Shown: one piece after another, positions 25,964 to 35,187 of the stretch | Layout: each line of letters begins with the position of its first letter | How positions within the stretch are numbered: the first letter of the stretch is position 1 | Origin: Natrinema salaciae | GTDB taxonomy: Archaea > Halobacteriota > Halobacteria > Halobacteriales > Natrialbaceae | Direction of reading: 5' to 3' | Assembly (NCBI RefSeq): GCF_900110865.1 | Contig: NZ_FOFD01000002.1 | Location: forward strand, 554,835 to 618,834 | DNA: 64,000 nt | Position numbers and translations under genes: made by a program | Notes under the pieces: model-generated | The model's input: the letters and a program-made list of their open reading frames with translations, nothing else | Databases searched by the model: none | Told to the model about the DNA's origin: nothing

Positions 25964-28738
25964 ATGACGGACGGTGACGACGCGTCGGACCGCGATGGTG
26001 CGACCGAGAGACGGACGTTACTGAAGGGGATCGGGCTCGGGGCCGTCGGGACCGGAACGCTCGGAGCCGGACTTCGATACCGCGGTCGGCTGCTGGGTGC
26101 CGCCGAGTCGGCCGAGACGGCGAGCGTCGCGGAACTCGTTCCCGAAAGCGAGGTAACGCATCGCGCGACAGGGGGGCGGTGGACCGCGGCGTCGGCGTGG
26201 GAAGACGACGTTCCGGACGACGGAGCCGACGTACAGATTCCCGCGGAGACGACGGTCACGGTCGACCACGAGTCCGACGCGCGGCTCCGGACGATCCGGA
26301 TCGACGGAACGCTTCGGTTCGATCCGACGGCGGACACCCACCTCGCCGCGGACACTATCGTCGTAATGGGCAGCGGTCGACTCGAGGCCGGAACGGCCGA
26401 CGAACCGATCGGCGGCGATCCCGAGGGCGGCTCGGCCGCGATCACGTTCACCGATCGCGCGCCGATCGATACCGACTGGGACCCCGATCGCCACAGCCGC
26501 GGCCTGCTCGCGCTCGAGGGCGCGACCGTCCGCATGCACGGCGCGGAGACGACCCCGTTTACTGCGCTCGCTGAACCGCCCGAACGCGGCGACGCCGCGC
26601 TCCGCCTCGCGGAGCGGCCGACCGGCTGGCACGCCGGCGACCGACTCGTCGTCGCGGGCGTGAACCCGGACCGAGACGAGGACGAGCGCGTGACCGTCGC
26701 GGGGATCGACGGATCGACGGTCGAACTCGAGGCGTCCCTCGAGTACGATCACGTCCCGCCGCGAGACGACCTCGAGACGTACGTCGCTCACCTCGAGCGG
26801 CCGATCCGGTTTCAGTCCGAGACGGATCGGATCCCGCGGCGGGGGCACGTGATGTTCATGAGCCGGGACGTGACCGTTCGCGGCGTCGAGTTCCGCGAAC
26901 TCGGCCGGACGGACAAGTCCCGACCCGTGACGAACCCCGACAACGGCGTCCCGCCCGAAGACGCCGAGCCGAACCCGAAGGCGCGCTACGCCTGCCACTT
27001 CCACCGCACGGGGACCGAGACGGATCGCGACCCCGCGGTCGTCGACGGCTGCGTGGTTCAGGGGAGTCCCGGCTGGGGCTTCGTCAACCACCGCAGCTAC
27101 GTCCACTTCACGAACAACGTCTCCTATCGCGTCTTCGGGTCCGGATTCGTCGCCGAGGTCGGCACCGAGACCGGCCGGTTCGAGGGCAACTTCGCCCTCC
27201 GTTCGCGAGGGACCGGCAGACTCACGGACCACCGCCAGTTCCACGAGGACCGCGAGGGCGCGATCGACGACTTCGGCCACGGCGGCTACGGTTTCTGGTT
27301 TCAGGGGCCCGCCGTCGCCGTCGAGGACAACGTCGCCGCCGGCCACCGCCACTTCGGGTTCGTCTACTGGACCCGCGCCAAGCCCGACGCGACGGTCCCG
27401 GCGAACGAGATCGGCGGCGTCACCGGCGTCCGCGCCAACCTCCCGCTCGAGCACGTCGACGGTCAACCGGAGTTGAAGCGATCCGACCGCGTCGAGGACG
27501 GGATGGTCCCCTCGAGTTACGTCGCACTGCGGTCGTTCAGAAACAACACCGTCTTCGCCTCCGGCGGCGGCCTCGACGTCTCGCGCCACCAGTTCGGCAA
27601 CCATCACGACCGGGTCGAGGAGTACAGCGTCGTCGAGGACTTTACCGCGTACAACATCGGCGGGCTCACGAGCGCGTGGGGCTCGCTGCGGGTTCCGAAC
27701 CACGGCGGCGGACAGGGCGGTGCAAACGGGATTTCGATCCGCTACAGCGCGAACGTCGCCCTTCGGGACGTTCGGTTGATCGCCGGCGACGGCGACGCCC
27801 GCGGCGTCGGCATCAACCGCAATCACGCGCCGGTCAACGTCCGCCTCGAGGGCGGCGAAATCGCCGGCTGGACGGTCGGCGTCCGAGCGCCGTCCCGCGG
27901 CGAGTGTCCGATCCGCGGCGTCGCCTTCGACAACTGGATCGACGTCCAGACCGTCGACGGGATGGACCGCAAGTGGACGCCGGCGCGGCGGATCGAGATC
28001 GACGACTGCTCGTTCGAGGACGGCGGTCGCGAGCAGGTCCACGCGGGTGCGCATCTCGAGCGGGACCTCTACGCGCTGTTCAGGCCGGACGGCGGGGTCA
28101 GCGTGGACGGCGACGAACTCGCCGCGCCGGTTCAAGCGCCCGCGTTCGAGCCGTACCCCACCGACGACGATCTGGCAGCGGTCGAGCCGAGCGGGGACGC
28201 CCTGTCCGAGCTGACCGACGTCGACCCCGCCGCCCTCGTCGGCGAGTCGAATCGGGCGTTACACGAGGCGTACGGGATCAGCGCCGGCGGGACCCTCGCG
28301 ACGGCGACGACGGCTTCCCGTCCGACATCCGAGGACGGGATCGTCGCGCGGGTCGTCTCCGCCCGCGGGTCGATCTCGCAGCGCGGCCGACTGCGACGCG
28401 GCGAGCGATCGTACGTCTACGACGAGACCGCGTTTCGCGCCGTCCCCGGCACGTACGCCGGCCTCGAGTACGTCCGCCCGGAACGGGAAGACCACCAGGG
28501 CGAGCGCCGGTCGTTCCTCGGCCTGGAACTGACCGCGCCCGCCACGGTCTACGTGGCCTACGACGACGAGGTCGATCCCCCCACGTGGCTCGCCGACTGG
28601 ACCGACACCGGCGATACGCTCGGCACCGACGACGGAACCCGCCGGATCTACGCCCGGGAGTTCGACGCCGGCACCGCCTGGCTCGGCGGCTGTCCGAACA
28701 CGCACCGCATGTACACGCCGTTCGTCGAGCCGGTCTGA
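25964..28738 (+). CDS. Tat-exported G8-domain / right-handed beta-helix protein (CEMIP/TMEM2-like)
   Basis: A 924-residue secreted protein. The N-terminus (TERRTLLKGIGLGAVGTG) is a Tat signal. Residues ~70-195 match the G8 domain: GGRWTAASAWEDDVPDDGAD, VTVDHESDARLRTIRIDGTL, HLAADTIVVMGSGRLEAGT. A long parallel beta-helix follows (~270-720), with RGHVMFMSRDVTVRGVEFRE, KARYACHFHRTGTE and FTNNVSYRVFGSGFVAEVGT, the last two paralleling segments of animal CEMIP and TMEM2. CEMIP-type proteins are linked to hyaluronan breakdown, so a polysaccharide-cleaving or -binding role is plausible but unproven. The last ~150 residues form a separate beta domain. Next gene is a beta-propeller lipoprotein. Confidence 0.82.
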   Translation: MTDGDDASDRDGATERRTLLKGIGLGAVGTGTLGAGLRYRGRLLGAAESAETASVAELVPESEVTHRATGGRWTAASAWEDDVPDDGADVQIPAETTVTVDHESDARLRTIRIDGTLRFDPTADTHLAADTIVVMGSGRLEAGTADEPIGGDPEGGSAAITFTDRAPIDTDWDPDRHSRGLLALEGATVRMHGAETTPFTALAEPPERGDAALRLAERPTGWHAGDRLVVAGVNPDRDEDERVTVAGIDGSTVELEASLEYDHVPPRDDLETYVAHLERPIRFQSETDRIPRRGHVMFMSRDVTVRGVEFRELGRTDKSRPVTNPDNGVPPEDAEPNPKARYACHFHRTGTETDRDPAVVDGCVVQGSPGWGFVNHRSYVHFTNNVSYRVFGSGFVAEVGTETGRFEGNFALRSRGTGRLTDHRQFHEDREGAIDDFGHGGYGFWFQGPAVAVEDNVAAGHRHFGFVYWTRAKPDATVPANEIGGVTGVRANLPLEHVDGQPELKRSDRVEDGMVPSSYVALRSFRNNTVFASGGGLDVSRHQFGNHHDRVEEYSVVEDFTAYNIGGLTSAWGSLRVPNHGGGQGGANGISIRYSANVALRDVRLIAGDGDARGVGINRNHAPVNVRLEGGEIAGWTVGVRAPSRGECPIRGVAFDNWIDVQTVDGMDRKWTPARRIEIDDCSFEDGGREQVHAGAHLERDLYALFRPDGGVSVDGDELAAPVQAPAFEPYPTDDDLAAVEPSGDALSELTDVDPAALVGESNRALHEAYGISAGGTLATATTASRPTSEDGIVARVVSARGSISQRGRLRRGERSYVYDETAFRAVPGTYAGLEYVRPEREDHQGERRSFLGLELTAPATVYVAYDDEVDPPTWLADWTDTGDTLGTDDGTRRIYAREFDAGTAWLGGCPNTHRMYTPFVEPV

Positions 28739-28882
28739 CGGATATCGAACCCCCGTGGTCGGTCGCGAACGACCCGCCAGGACGCCAGCGACGGTCGACC
28801 CCGCGACTCGAGCGCCGATCTCGAGGTGTTTTCGAACCGACACCACCCGGCTATATATTTCGCCAGTCGCTATCACGGACCG

Positions 28883-30187
28883 ATGAATTTCGGGACCGAA
28901 TCGCCGATCGACGGGGGGAACCGCCGCGACCTGCTCGCTGCCGCGGGGATGGCGCTGCTGGGTGGGTTAGCGGGCTGTCTCGGCGCGTTCGAAGACGACG
29001 GGGACGAGACGGATCCGACGGGCGACGAACGCGAGTCGACCGAGTCGGCCGGGTCGACGGCGGCGTTGCGGGAGCGGCTGGCCGACGCCGATCCGTACCG
29101 AATGCACCAGTACGGTCCGGCCCACGCCGGCGCAGCGCCCGGACGCGGTCCGACCGCCGACGTCGATGCCGCCTGGACGTTTCGCGAGGGTGCCGACGAC
29201 TCGTTGTACGGAATCGGACCGCCGGCGGTCGTCGACGGAACGGTCTACGTCGCGGAAGGCCACTCGGTCGGCGACGGCGCGGAGACGGTCGTCTACGCCC
29301 TCGACGGCGCGACCGGCGAGATCGAGTGGGAGTGGCCCTATCCCGGAACCAACAGCTTCGGGGCGACGGTCGTCGCCGAGGGCGCGGTCGTCGTGAGTAT
29401 CGGCACGTCCGTCGTCGCGCTCGAGGCCGACTCGGGGACCGACCGCTGGCGGGTCGACCGGGACTTCTCCGATCCGCTCACGGTCGCCGACGGGACGGTC
29501 TACGCGATCGATACCACGTACGCCGACCCGCCGACCCTCGTCGCGATCGACCTCGAGACGGGCCGCGAGCGCTGGACCGCCGCCCTCGCGGACGGGCGAC
29601 CGAACTGGCCGACGCCGCCGGCGGTCGCCGACGGGACGGTCTATCAGGGCGGGCTCGAGCTCGTCGCGCTGTCGGCGGCCGACGGCGAGCGGCGGTGGTC
29701 GCGCGACCTCGAGCACGCGATTACTGGCGCACCGACCGTCGTCGACGATGGCCTCTACGTTCCCGTCGGCGACGGAACCGTCGCGGCGTTCGACCGTGAC
29801 GGGAGCCGACGCTGGCGGCAGTCGGTCGACCGCGCCGGCCGAGGATCGGGGCTGGAACCAGTCACCTCTCCGGCGGCCGCCGACGGGACACTGTACGTCA
29901 CGAACTCGTGGCAGCTCACCGCGCTCGAGGTCGGTACCGGGACGGAGCGGTGGACGACCGAGGTCGGCGGCAGCGATCCGCCGATCGTCGCCGACGGCGT
30001 CGTCTACGTGAGCGGGCTGAACACGATGGAGGCGTACGACTGCACCGACGGGACGCTCCTGTGGAGATACCGCTCCGACGCGACGAGCGCCAGCGGCGAC
30101 CGGATCGCACCGGTCGCCGGCGGGACCGTCTTCTACCCCAGCGCGGGGTTGCACGCCCTTCGCGGCACGGACGAGTCCCCCGACTGA
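28883..30187 (+). CDS. Beta-propeller (PQQ/BamB-like) lipoprotein
   Basis: A 434-residue surface lipoprotein. The signal region GNRRDLLAAAGMALLGGLAGC contains a twin-arginine pair and lipobox LAGC, then an acidic linker. Residues ~90-430 are repeats such as VYALDGATGEIEWEWPYPG, VVALEADSGTDRWRVDR, LVAIDLETGRERWTAAL and LTALEVGTGTERWTTEVGG, forming six or seven blades. No catalytic residues are apparent. It is 144 bp after the G8 gene and could share its polymer-binding context. ATG 28883 chosen since an upstream in-frame ATG adds residues before the Tat motif. Confidence 0.87.
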   Translation: MNFGTESPIDGGNRRDLLAAAGMALLGGLAGCLGAFEDDGDETDPTGDERESTESAGSTAALRERLADADPYRMHQYGPAHAGAAPGRGPTADVDAAWTFREGADDSLYGIGPPAVVDGTVYVAEGHSVGDGAETVVYALDGATGEIEWEWPYPGTNSFGATVVAEGAVVVSIGTSVVALEADSGTDRWRVDRDFSDPLTVADGTVYAIDTTYADPPTLVAIDLETGRERWTAALADGRPNWPTPPAVADGTVYQGGLELVALSAADGERRWSRDLEHAITGAPTVVDDGLYVPVGDGTVAAFDRDGSRRWRQSVDRAGRGSGLEPVTSPAAADGTLYVTNSWQLTALEVGTGTERWTTEVGGSDPPIVADGVVYVSGLNTMEAYDCTDGTLLWRYRSDATSASGDRIAPVAGGTVFYPSAGLHALRGTDESPD

Positions 30188-30312
30188 GACCGAACCGCGG
30201 TGACCGATCCGTTCGTCCCCTCGCGGCGCTTCGTCCACCGGGTCCCGCGCGAACTCGGTGCCGTCGGGCGGTCGGGGAGACGAAAGGCCCTTAAGGTCAG
30301 CCGCCCAAGGAC

Positions 30313-30625
30313 TGGATGGACTAGGTCGGGCAGTTAGGCCCTGCTCGCTACCCGCGCTATGGTCTTTAGCGGGGACCGAACACCGCGGGCGTCCGGTCAG
30401 ACCGACCGGGGCCTCGGGAGCCAACAGAGAAGCCTCGTCCGTCGGGGACAGCGGTCCGCGATGGCCGTCCGCAGGGACGACCCATCGCGGTTAGTCGGCG
30501 ACAGCCCATCAGGCGCGGAAGCGAGCAGTGGACCGCCGGACACCTGTCGCTCGACGGGTCGCGGGGTGGAGAAGGCAACCGAGATTCCCCCGGCCGGAAC
30601 GTCGGGCAACCGCGGCCGTCCGCAT
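30313..30625 (+). ncRNA. ffs: Archaeal SRP RNA (7S RNA)
   Basis: About 310 nt with the archaeal signal-recognition-particle RNA layout. The 5' part has CTAGGTCGGGCAGTTAGGCC, which parallels the conserved start of archaeal 7S RNAs. The helix-8 core AGGCGCGGAAGCGAGCAGTG (30511-30530) has the GGAA tetraloop and the asymmetric AGCAG bulge bound by SRP54. CCGCGG (about 30388) and CCGCGG (30610-30615) can close the long helix 5. GGAC/GTCC may form helix 1. TTAAGG at 30291-30296 is a plausible TATA element. Exact ends are estimates. Confidence 0.8.
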
Positions 30626-30772
30626 TCATACCGGACGATAGTTTCCGACGAGCGCCGCGTGTCGCGCCGCCGCTCCACACAGCGGACTATATTTCTCCCG
30701 ACCGACCGCCAGATCCCAGCCCGAATACTGCAACAGAAAAGACTACTATCATCCTCCGAAATTACCCCAGCA

Positions 30773-31573
30773 ATGACAACGCGACGACTCGTGGCTGTCC
30801 TCGGCATCGTCCTCGCGAGTGTCCTCCTGAGCGGTTGCGTGGCACTCGACACGCCCCCGGACGGTGACGAGGGGCCCGATGTCGATCCCGAAGCGGTATT
30901 CGAGGGCGCGTACGTCCACGCCGACGACCTCGAGGACGTGCAGGGCAACCGGACGAGCGAAGTGACCAACGGCACGGTGACGGTGACGGAACGCCTCCGG
31001 GTCCACGAACGGCCGTACGTCGACGAACGAACCGAAGTGCTCAACGCGTCCGATCCGGAGACAATTGGGAACCTCTACGTGTCGAACGCGACGAAAAACT
31101 GGTTCTACTACCCCGACTCGCAGGTCGCCCAGTACTTCGAACCCGACGAGCCGTTCGAGAGCGAATCGGTCAAAGCGAACCGGACGAAGATGGCCGAACG
31201 GCTGCTCGAGCAGTACGACATCGAGTATCGCGGCACCGAACGGGTCGCGGGCCGCGAAACCTACGTGCTCGACGTCGAGGCGAAAAACGAGACCGTCGAG
31301 GAGGGGATTTCGGCGATCGTCGGCGACACCAAGTACGTCTACGCCATCGAGACGAGTAGTCCGCGGCGGGAGCTCGAGACCGTCGAGCAAACGCTGTGGA
31401 TCGACACGGAGTACGAGTATCCGCTGCGGGAGAAGGTGGTGTTCGAGGAACCGAACGGGGAGCGGATCGTCCTGACCGAACGGTTCGAGTCGGTCAGTTT
31501 CAACACCGGCCTCGAGGACGAGACGTTCGCGTTCGAGCCGCCGGCGAACGCGACCGTTCAGGACATCTCCTGA
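30773..31573 (+). CDS. LolA-like outer-surface lipoprotein
   Basis: A 266-residue lipoprotein. The N-terminus is a Sec-type signal with lipobox LLSGC (residues 18-22). The body is a half-barrel-type sequence (VHERPYVDERTEVLNASDPE, YYPDSQVAQYFEPDEPFESE, RETYVLDVEAKNETVEEGIS, then TLWIDTEYEYPLREKVVFEE) matching the LolA/LppX/MucB-like fold used to carry or sense hydrophobic molecules. Haloarchaea lack an outer membrane, so it probably sits on the cytoplasmic membrane outside face. The ATG at 30773 was chosen because earlier in-frame codons overlap the SRP RNA. Confidence 0.75.
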   Translation: MTTRRLVAVLGIVLASVLLSGCVALDTPPDGDEGPDVDPEAVFEGAYVHADDLEDVQGNRTSEVTNGTVTVTERLRVHERPYVDERTEVLNASDPETIGNLYVSNATKNWFYYPDSQVAQYFEPDEPFESESVKANRTKMAERLLEQYDIEYRGTERVAGRETYVLDVEAKNETVEEGISAIVGDTKYVYAIETSSPRRELETVEQTLWIDTEYEYPLREKVVFEEPNGERIVLTERFESVSFNTGLEDETFAFEPPANATVQDIS

Positions 31574-31610
31574 GTCGCCGCGACACCGACCGATCGGCGG
31601 ATCGGTGCCG

Positions 31611-32534
31611 CTACTCGGCCGGCTCTACGATGCTCTTGCCCGTCCCGAACTCGAGGCCGCCCTCGAGCGTGCGGACGGGGTAGGGGATGTCGATGCCCTC
31701 CTCGTCGAAGCGTCGTTTGACCGCAGTGACGTACTCGCCTCGCGTTCGGACGAAGTCCGCTCGAGACGGGTTCTCGATCCAGAACCGCGACTGGAGGCCG
31801 ACGTCGGAGTCGCCGAGTTCCGTCAGTCGGACCGACGGTGCGGGATCGTCCATGATGTCGGGGTGGCGCTCGGCTTCGTCGACGATGATGTCGGTCGCCC
31901 GTTCGATGTCGTCGTCGTAGCCGATCCCGAAGACGAACTTCAGGCGGAGCTTGTCGGCGTCGACGGGATTTTTGAGCACGTCGTCGGTGAGCGCCGAGTT
32001 CGGCACCGTCAACAGCTCGTTGTCGAACGTTCTGACGCGGGTCACGCGGAGGCTGATGTCCTCGACGACGCCCGAGTAGGTGCCGTCGTCCCACTCGATC
32101 CAGTCGCCGATGCGGAACGGCTTGTCGGTGTAGATGAACACGCCCGCGACGAAGTTCGAGATCACGTTCTGCATCGCCAACCCGACCGCGAGCGCGCCGG
32201 CCGCCGCGATGCCGGCCATCGACACGAGGAAGTTCCCGAAGCCGGCGAAGCCGAACGCGATCGCGAGCGCGAGGAATCCGACCCCGAACTTGGTCAGCAT
32301 CAACAGCGGGTTCTGCGCGTGTTCGTCCAGCCCTCGCTTGTCCATGGCCCGCTTGATCAGCGGCAACACGAGGTGTCGGCCGAGTATCCAGATCGCGACG
32401 AACCCGACGACGAAGCGGATCGCCCCCTCGGCGGCCCCGGCCTGCGCCGCGGTGAGTCCCGCGTCAGCCAGTTCGTTGCCGATCGGACCGAGGTCCTCGC
32501 TCTGGAGTGGGACCGGACCAGCCCCGACACTCAT
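31611..32534 (-). CDS. Mechanosensitive channel of the MscS family
   Basis: A 307-residue membrane channel that opens under tension in hypo-osmotic shock. Three hydrophobic helices are seen; the third is glycine/alanine-rich (MAGIAAAGALAVGLAMQNVI), the pore helix pattern. The soft beta domain follows (FIYTDKPFRIGDWIEWDDGT, VEDISLRVTRVRTFDNELLT, VPNSALTDDVLKNP) and the C-terminal vestibule. Its ATG overlaps the stop of the yhbY-like gene by 4 nt (ATGA), so the two are translationally coupled, with rnp4 upstream. Confidence 0.92.
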   Translation of the reverse strand: MSVGAGPVPLQSEDLGPIGNELADAGLTAAQAGAAEGAIRFVVGFVAIWILGRHLVLPLIKRAMDKRGLDEHAQNPLLMLTKFGVGFLALAIAFGFAGFGNFLVSMAGIAAAGALAVGLAMQNVISNFVAGVFIYTDKPFRIGDWIEWDDGTYSGVVEDISLRVTRVRTFDNELLTVPNSALTDDVLKNPVDADKLRLKFVFGIGYDDDIERATDIIVDEAERHPDIMDDPAPSVRLTELGDSDVGLQSRFWIENPSRADFVRTRGEYVTAVKRRFDEEGIDIPYPVRTLEGGLEFGTGKSIVEPAE

Positions 32535-32779
32535 CGATAGACCACTGCCGTGTGACCGCGCGTCTCGACCAGATCGGCGCTGACGCGGTCGGCGAGATCG
32601 GCTGCCGTTTCCTCGGTCGAACTCCCCGCTCGAGCGGCGCGGAGGAATTTCACTTTCACGAGGTCCCGGTCCGAGAGCTGATCGTCGAGTTCGTCGACGA
32701 CCGACTCGATGCCGCTCTTGCCGACCCAGACGGTGACGTCGAGATCGTGTGCGCGCCGCTTGCGTTCCTGTGTATCCAT
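32531..32779 (-). CDS. YhbY-family CRM-domain RNA-binding protein
   Basis: An 82-residue single CRM domain. The AHDLDVTVWVGKSGIESVVD stretch has the GxxG-type loop, and DLVKVKFL the second conserved strand. CRM proteins bind ribosomal precursor or group II intron RNA. The 4-nt overlap with mscS and position after rnp4 form a three-gene cluster. The start was set at ATG 32779; upstream in-frame sequence lacks homology. Confidence 0.88.
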   Translation of the reverse strand: MDTQERKRRAHDLDVTVWVGKSGIESVVDELDDQLSDRDLVKVKFLRAARAGSSTEETAADLADRVSADLVETRGHTAVVYR

Positions 32780-32891
32780 AGCCCCGAATAGCGAAGCGAG
32801 CCGTTTCAATCTTCGCGATTCGGAATCCGATCCCGAGACGATACCGATCGAGCGGAAACCGGCCGTCGTCGCGCCGCGGGCGTGACGGCGG

Positions 32892-33170
32892 TTACTCCTC
32901 GTAAGGATATCTGGCGTGGGCACCGCAGTCACAGGTGATCACGACGTGACCGTCCTGTAATCTGACGCGGGCGTTCTTCCCCGGTCGGAGGTACGCGTCG
33001 CAGCGATCGCACGTGAATCGGCGAAACTCCCGCGGAAGCGTCAACCGGTTTCGCTCCGCGACCCGCCGCGCGAGGCGAACGTAGTATCGGGCGCGGTCGA
33101 TTTCGCCGTCCGCTGCCGCCGCTCGAGCGAGTTCGTGAAGCCGCTCGATCCGTTCGGCGGCGATATCCAT
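32892..33170 (-). CDS. rnp4: Ribonuclease P protein component 4 (Rpp21)
   Basis: A 92-residue zinc protein of the archaeal RNase P holoenzyme, which matures tRNA 5' ends. Two N-terminal helices (AAERIERLHELARAAAADGE, YYVRLARRVAERNRLTLPRE) precede a zinc ribbon of four cysteines: CDRC and CDC in FTCDRCDAYLRPGKNARVRL and VITCDCGAHARYPYEE. Length and motifs are typical. Same strand as yhbY and mscS downstream, separated from yhbY by 112 bp. Confidence 0.92.
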   Translation of the reverse strand: MDIAAERIERLHELARAAAADGEIDRARYYVRLARRVAERNRLTLPREFRRFTCDRCDAYLRPGKNARVRLQDGHVVITCDCGAHARYPYEE

Positions 33171-33333
33171 ACCCCTCGTTTCGTCGGTTCCCGTATTGAT
33201 GTTGCGCTCCGCCGACGGGACAACCGTCCGCGGTCGTCGAGCGGATTGTCAACTACTCTCGCGGCATCCTACAGCTGAGGCGAAAGTGCGGCTGATTGAA
33301 AAGATTCTTTACCCTACTACGCATTCGGTTGTA

Positions 33334-33357
33334 GTGCACAGTATTGTTACATATTGG
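33334..33357 (+). promoter_or_regulatory. Conserved promoter block of the first permuted SBP gene
   Basis: This 24-nt block (starting GTGCACAGTATTGTTACATA) lies 25 nt before the ATG at 33383. A near-identical block is found at 36145-36168 before the second SBP gene, with the same spacing. The TTACATAT part is the likely TATA box and GTGCACA a possible operator half-site. Confidence 0.65.
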
Positions 33358-33382
33358 TTGAAAAGCGGTGCTATACAACGGT

Positions 33383-35182
33383 ATGAATTGGTCCTCTCCC
33401 CCATCCGACGACGGCGTTAGCAGGCGTTCGTTTCTGGCCGCCGGTGCGGCCAGTGCGGCGATCACGACGAGCGGTTGCGTCGATCGCGTGCAAAGCGTCG
33501 TCGACCAGACCGAAACCGAACAACTCTCGCTGTCCATCACGACGCTTCCGGCGGACGCGGACAGACAGAACGTCCGGATCGCCCGACAACTCGAGGAGAA
33601 CCTCGAGCGGGCCGGAATCGCCGTCTCGCTGGATACGCGATCGCGGTCGGAACTGCTCGAGGCAGTCCTGCTCGAGCACGACTTCGATTGCTACGTCGGC
33701 CTCCATCCGGCCGACTACGATCCCGACTTCCTCTACGAGGCCCTCCACTCCACGTTCGCGAGCGAAGCCGGTTGGCAGAACCCCTTCGGGTTCACCAACA
33801 TGTACCTCGACACCCTCCTGGAGAACCAGCGGCGATTCGACGGCGAGAAACGCAAGCAACACATCGAGTCCGTCCTGCAGGCACTGGCTCAGGAGAAGCC
33901 CTTCGAACCGATCTGCTTTCCCGACGAACACCGCGTCGCCGGGACCGATCGGTTCGACGGCTGGGACGAGGGCAGCCTCGCCACCCGCCACGGCTATCTC
34001 GGCCTCGAGCCGGCCACCGGTGTCGAGGAACTGCACGCCCTCGTGACCGACAGCCGGATGACGCGGAATCTCAATCCGCTGTCGGCGACGATTCGAAACC
34101 GCGGGACGACCGTGGATCTGATCTACGACTCCCTCGGGACCGAACACGAGGGTGAGATCCGACCGTGGCTCGCCCGGTCCTGGGAGTTCGCCGAAGCGCC
34201 GACGGATTCGGCGTCCGACTCACCGGACCGGGACGCGACGCGGACGGTGACGATCACGCTTCGAGAAGCGTGTCAGTTCCACGACGGCGAACCGGTAACC
34301 GCCGAGGACGTCGCCTTCACCTATCGGTTCCTCGAGGACACGTCGCTGGGGCGGGCGTCGATCCAGTCGCCGGCACCGCGGTATCAGGGCCATATCGGCG
34401 TGATCGACGAGATCACGGTCGAAGACGACTACGAGCTGACGATCACCGTAACCGGTGGCCGGGAGGCCGCCAGACGGGTATTTACCGTTCCGATACTGCC
34501 CGAACACGTGTGGCGCGACCGGGTCGACCAGCGCACTGCTGACGGCGAGGTAACCGCACAGCAAGGGCGGTGGGGCATCGTCACCGGAAGCAATATGCCG
34601 CCCGTGGGAAGCGGTCCGTTCCAGTTCGACAGTCGAAGCGAAGACGAGTCCCTCGTCTTCCAGCGCTTCGAGGATCACTTCACGCTCCGCGAGGACGTCG
34701 ACCTGCCCGAACCGACCGTCGATCGACTGCGGTTTACCGTCGATCCCGGGAGCATCTCGTCGATCGGTCGGGTCGAGGACGGCGGTGCGGACGTGACGGC
34801 GTCGATGCTCAACGCCCACTCGCTGGGTGCGATCCCCGACTCCGATGCCGTCCAAAAGCTGTCGTCGCCATCGCGGATGTTCTACCACATCGGGTTCAAC
34901 GTTCGCAACTCCCCCTTCAGTAACTCGCACTTCCGTCGGGCGGTCACGCAGCTGATCGACAAGAGCACGATCGTCGAGGACGTGTTCTTCGGGAACGCGA
35001 CGCCGGCTTCGACGCCGGTGACCGGCGAGTGGGTTCCCGACAGTCTGGAGTGGAACGGAGCGGATCCGGTGACGCCCTTCGCCGGCTCGGACGGGCAACT
35101 CAACGTCGAAGCCGCGAAGGCGGCGTTCGAACGAGCCGGGTTCCGGTACGATGATAACGGCAGACTTCTTGGGGGCTACTAG
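33383..35182 (+). CDS. Solute-binding lipoprotein with circularly permuted SBP_bac_5 fold
   Basis: A 599-residue exported lipoprotein (SRRSFLAAGA Tat motif, lipobox TTSGC at 28-32). Residues ~47-222 match what is normally the C-terminal lobe of a peptide-binding protein: SLSITTLPADADRQNVRIAR, then YDPDFLYEALHSTFASEAGW and EKPFEPICFPDEHRV. From ~222 the canonical start appears (TDSRMTRNLNPLSATIRNRG), then HDGEPVTAEDVAFTYRFLED (~299), NVRNSPFSNSHFRRAVTQLI (~505). The protein ends at AFERAGFRYDDNGRLLGGY, exactly where the first block should follow. No ABC permease or ATPase is nearby. ATG 33383 preferred over 33368. A PAP2 gene starts 5 nt downstream. Confidence 0.85.
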   Translation: MNWSSPPSDDGVSRRSFLAAGAASAAITTSGCVDRVQSVVDQTETEQLSLSITTLPADADRQNVRIARQLEENLERAGIAVSLDTRSRSELLEAVLLEHDFDCYVGLHPADYDPDFLYEALHSTFASEAGWQNPFGFTNMYLDTLLENQRRFDGEKRKQHIESVLQALAQEKPFEPICFPDEHRVAGTDRFDGWDEGSLATRHGYLGLEPATGVEELHALVTDSRMTRNLNPLSATIRNRGTTVDLIYDSLGTEHEGEIRPWLARSWEFAEAPTDSASDSPDRDATRTVTITLREACQFHDGEPVTAEDVAFTYRFLEDTSLGRASIQSPAPRYQGHIGVIDEITVEDDYELTITVTGGREAARRVFTVPILPEHVWRDRVDQRTADGEVTAQQGRWGIVTGSNMPPVGSGPFQFDSRSEDESLVFQRFEDHFTLREDVDLPEPTVDRLRFTVDPGSISSIGRVEDGGADVTASMLNAHSLGAIPDSDAVQKLSSPSRMFYHIGFNVRNSPFSNSHFRRAVTQLIDKSTIVEDVFFGNATPASTPVTGEWVPDSLEWNGADPVTPFAGSDGQLNVEAAKAAFERAGFRYDDNGRLLGGY

Positions 35183-35187
35183 AAGCG

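Noticed and set aside
30359-30772. Extension of the LolA-like lipoprotein to an ATG at 30359
   Set aside because: That region is the SRP RNA; the signal peptide and lipobox start cleanly at ATG 30773.
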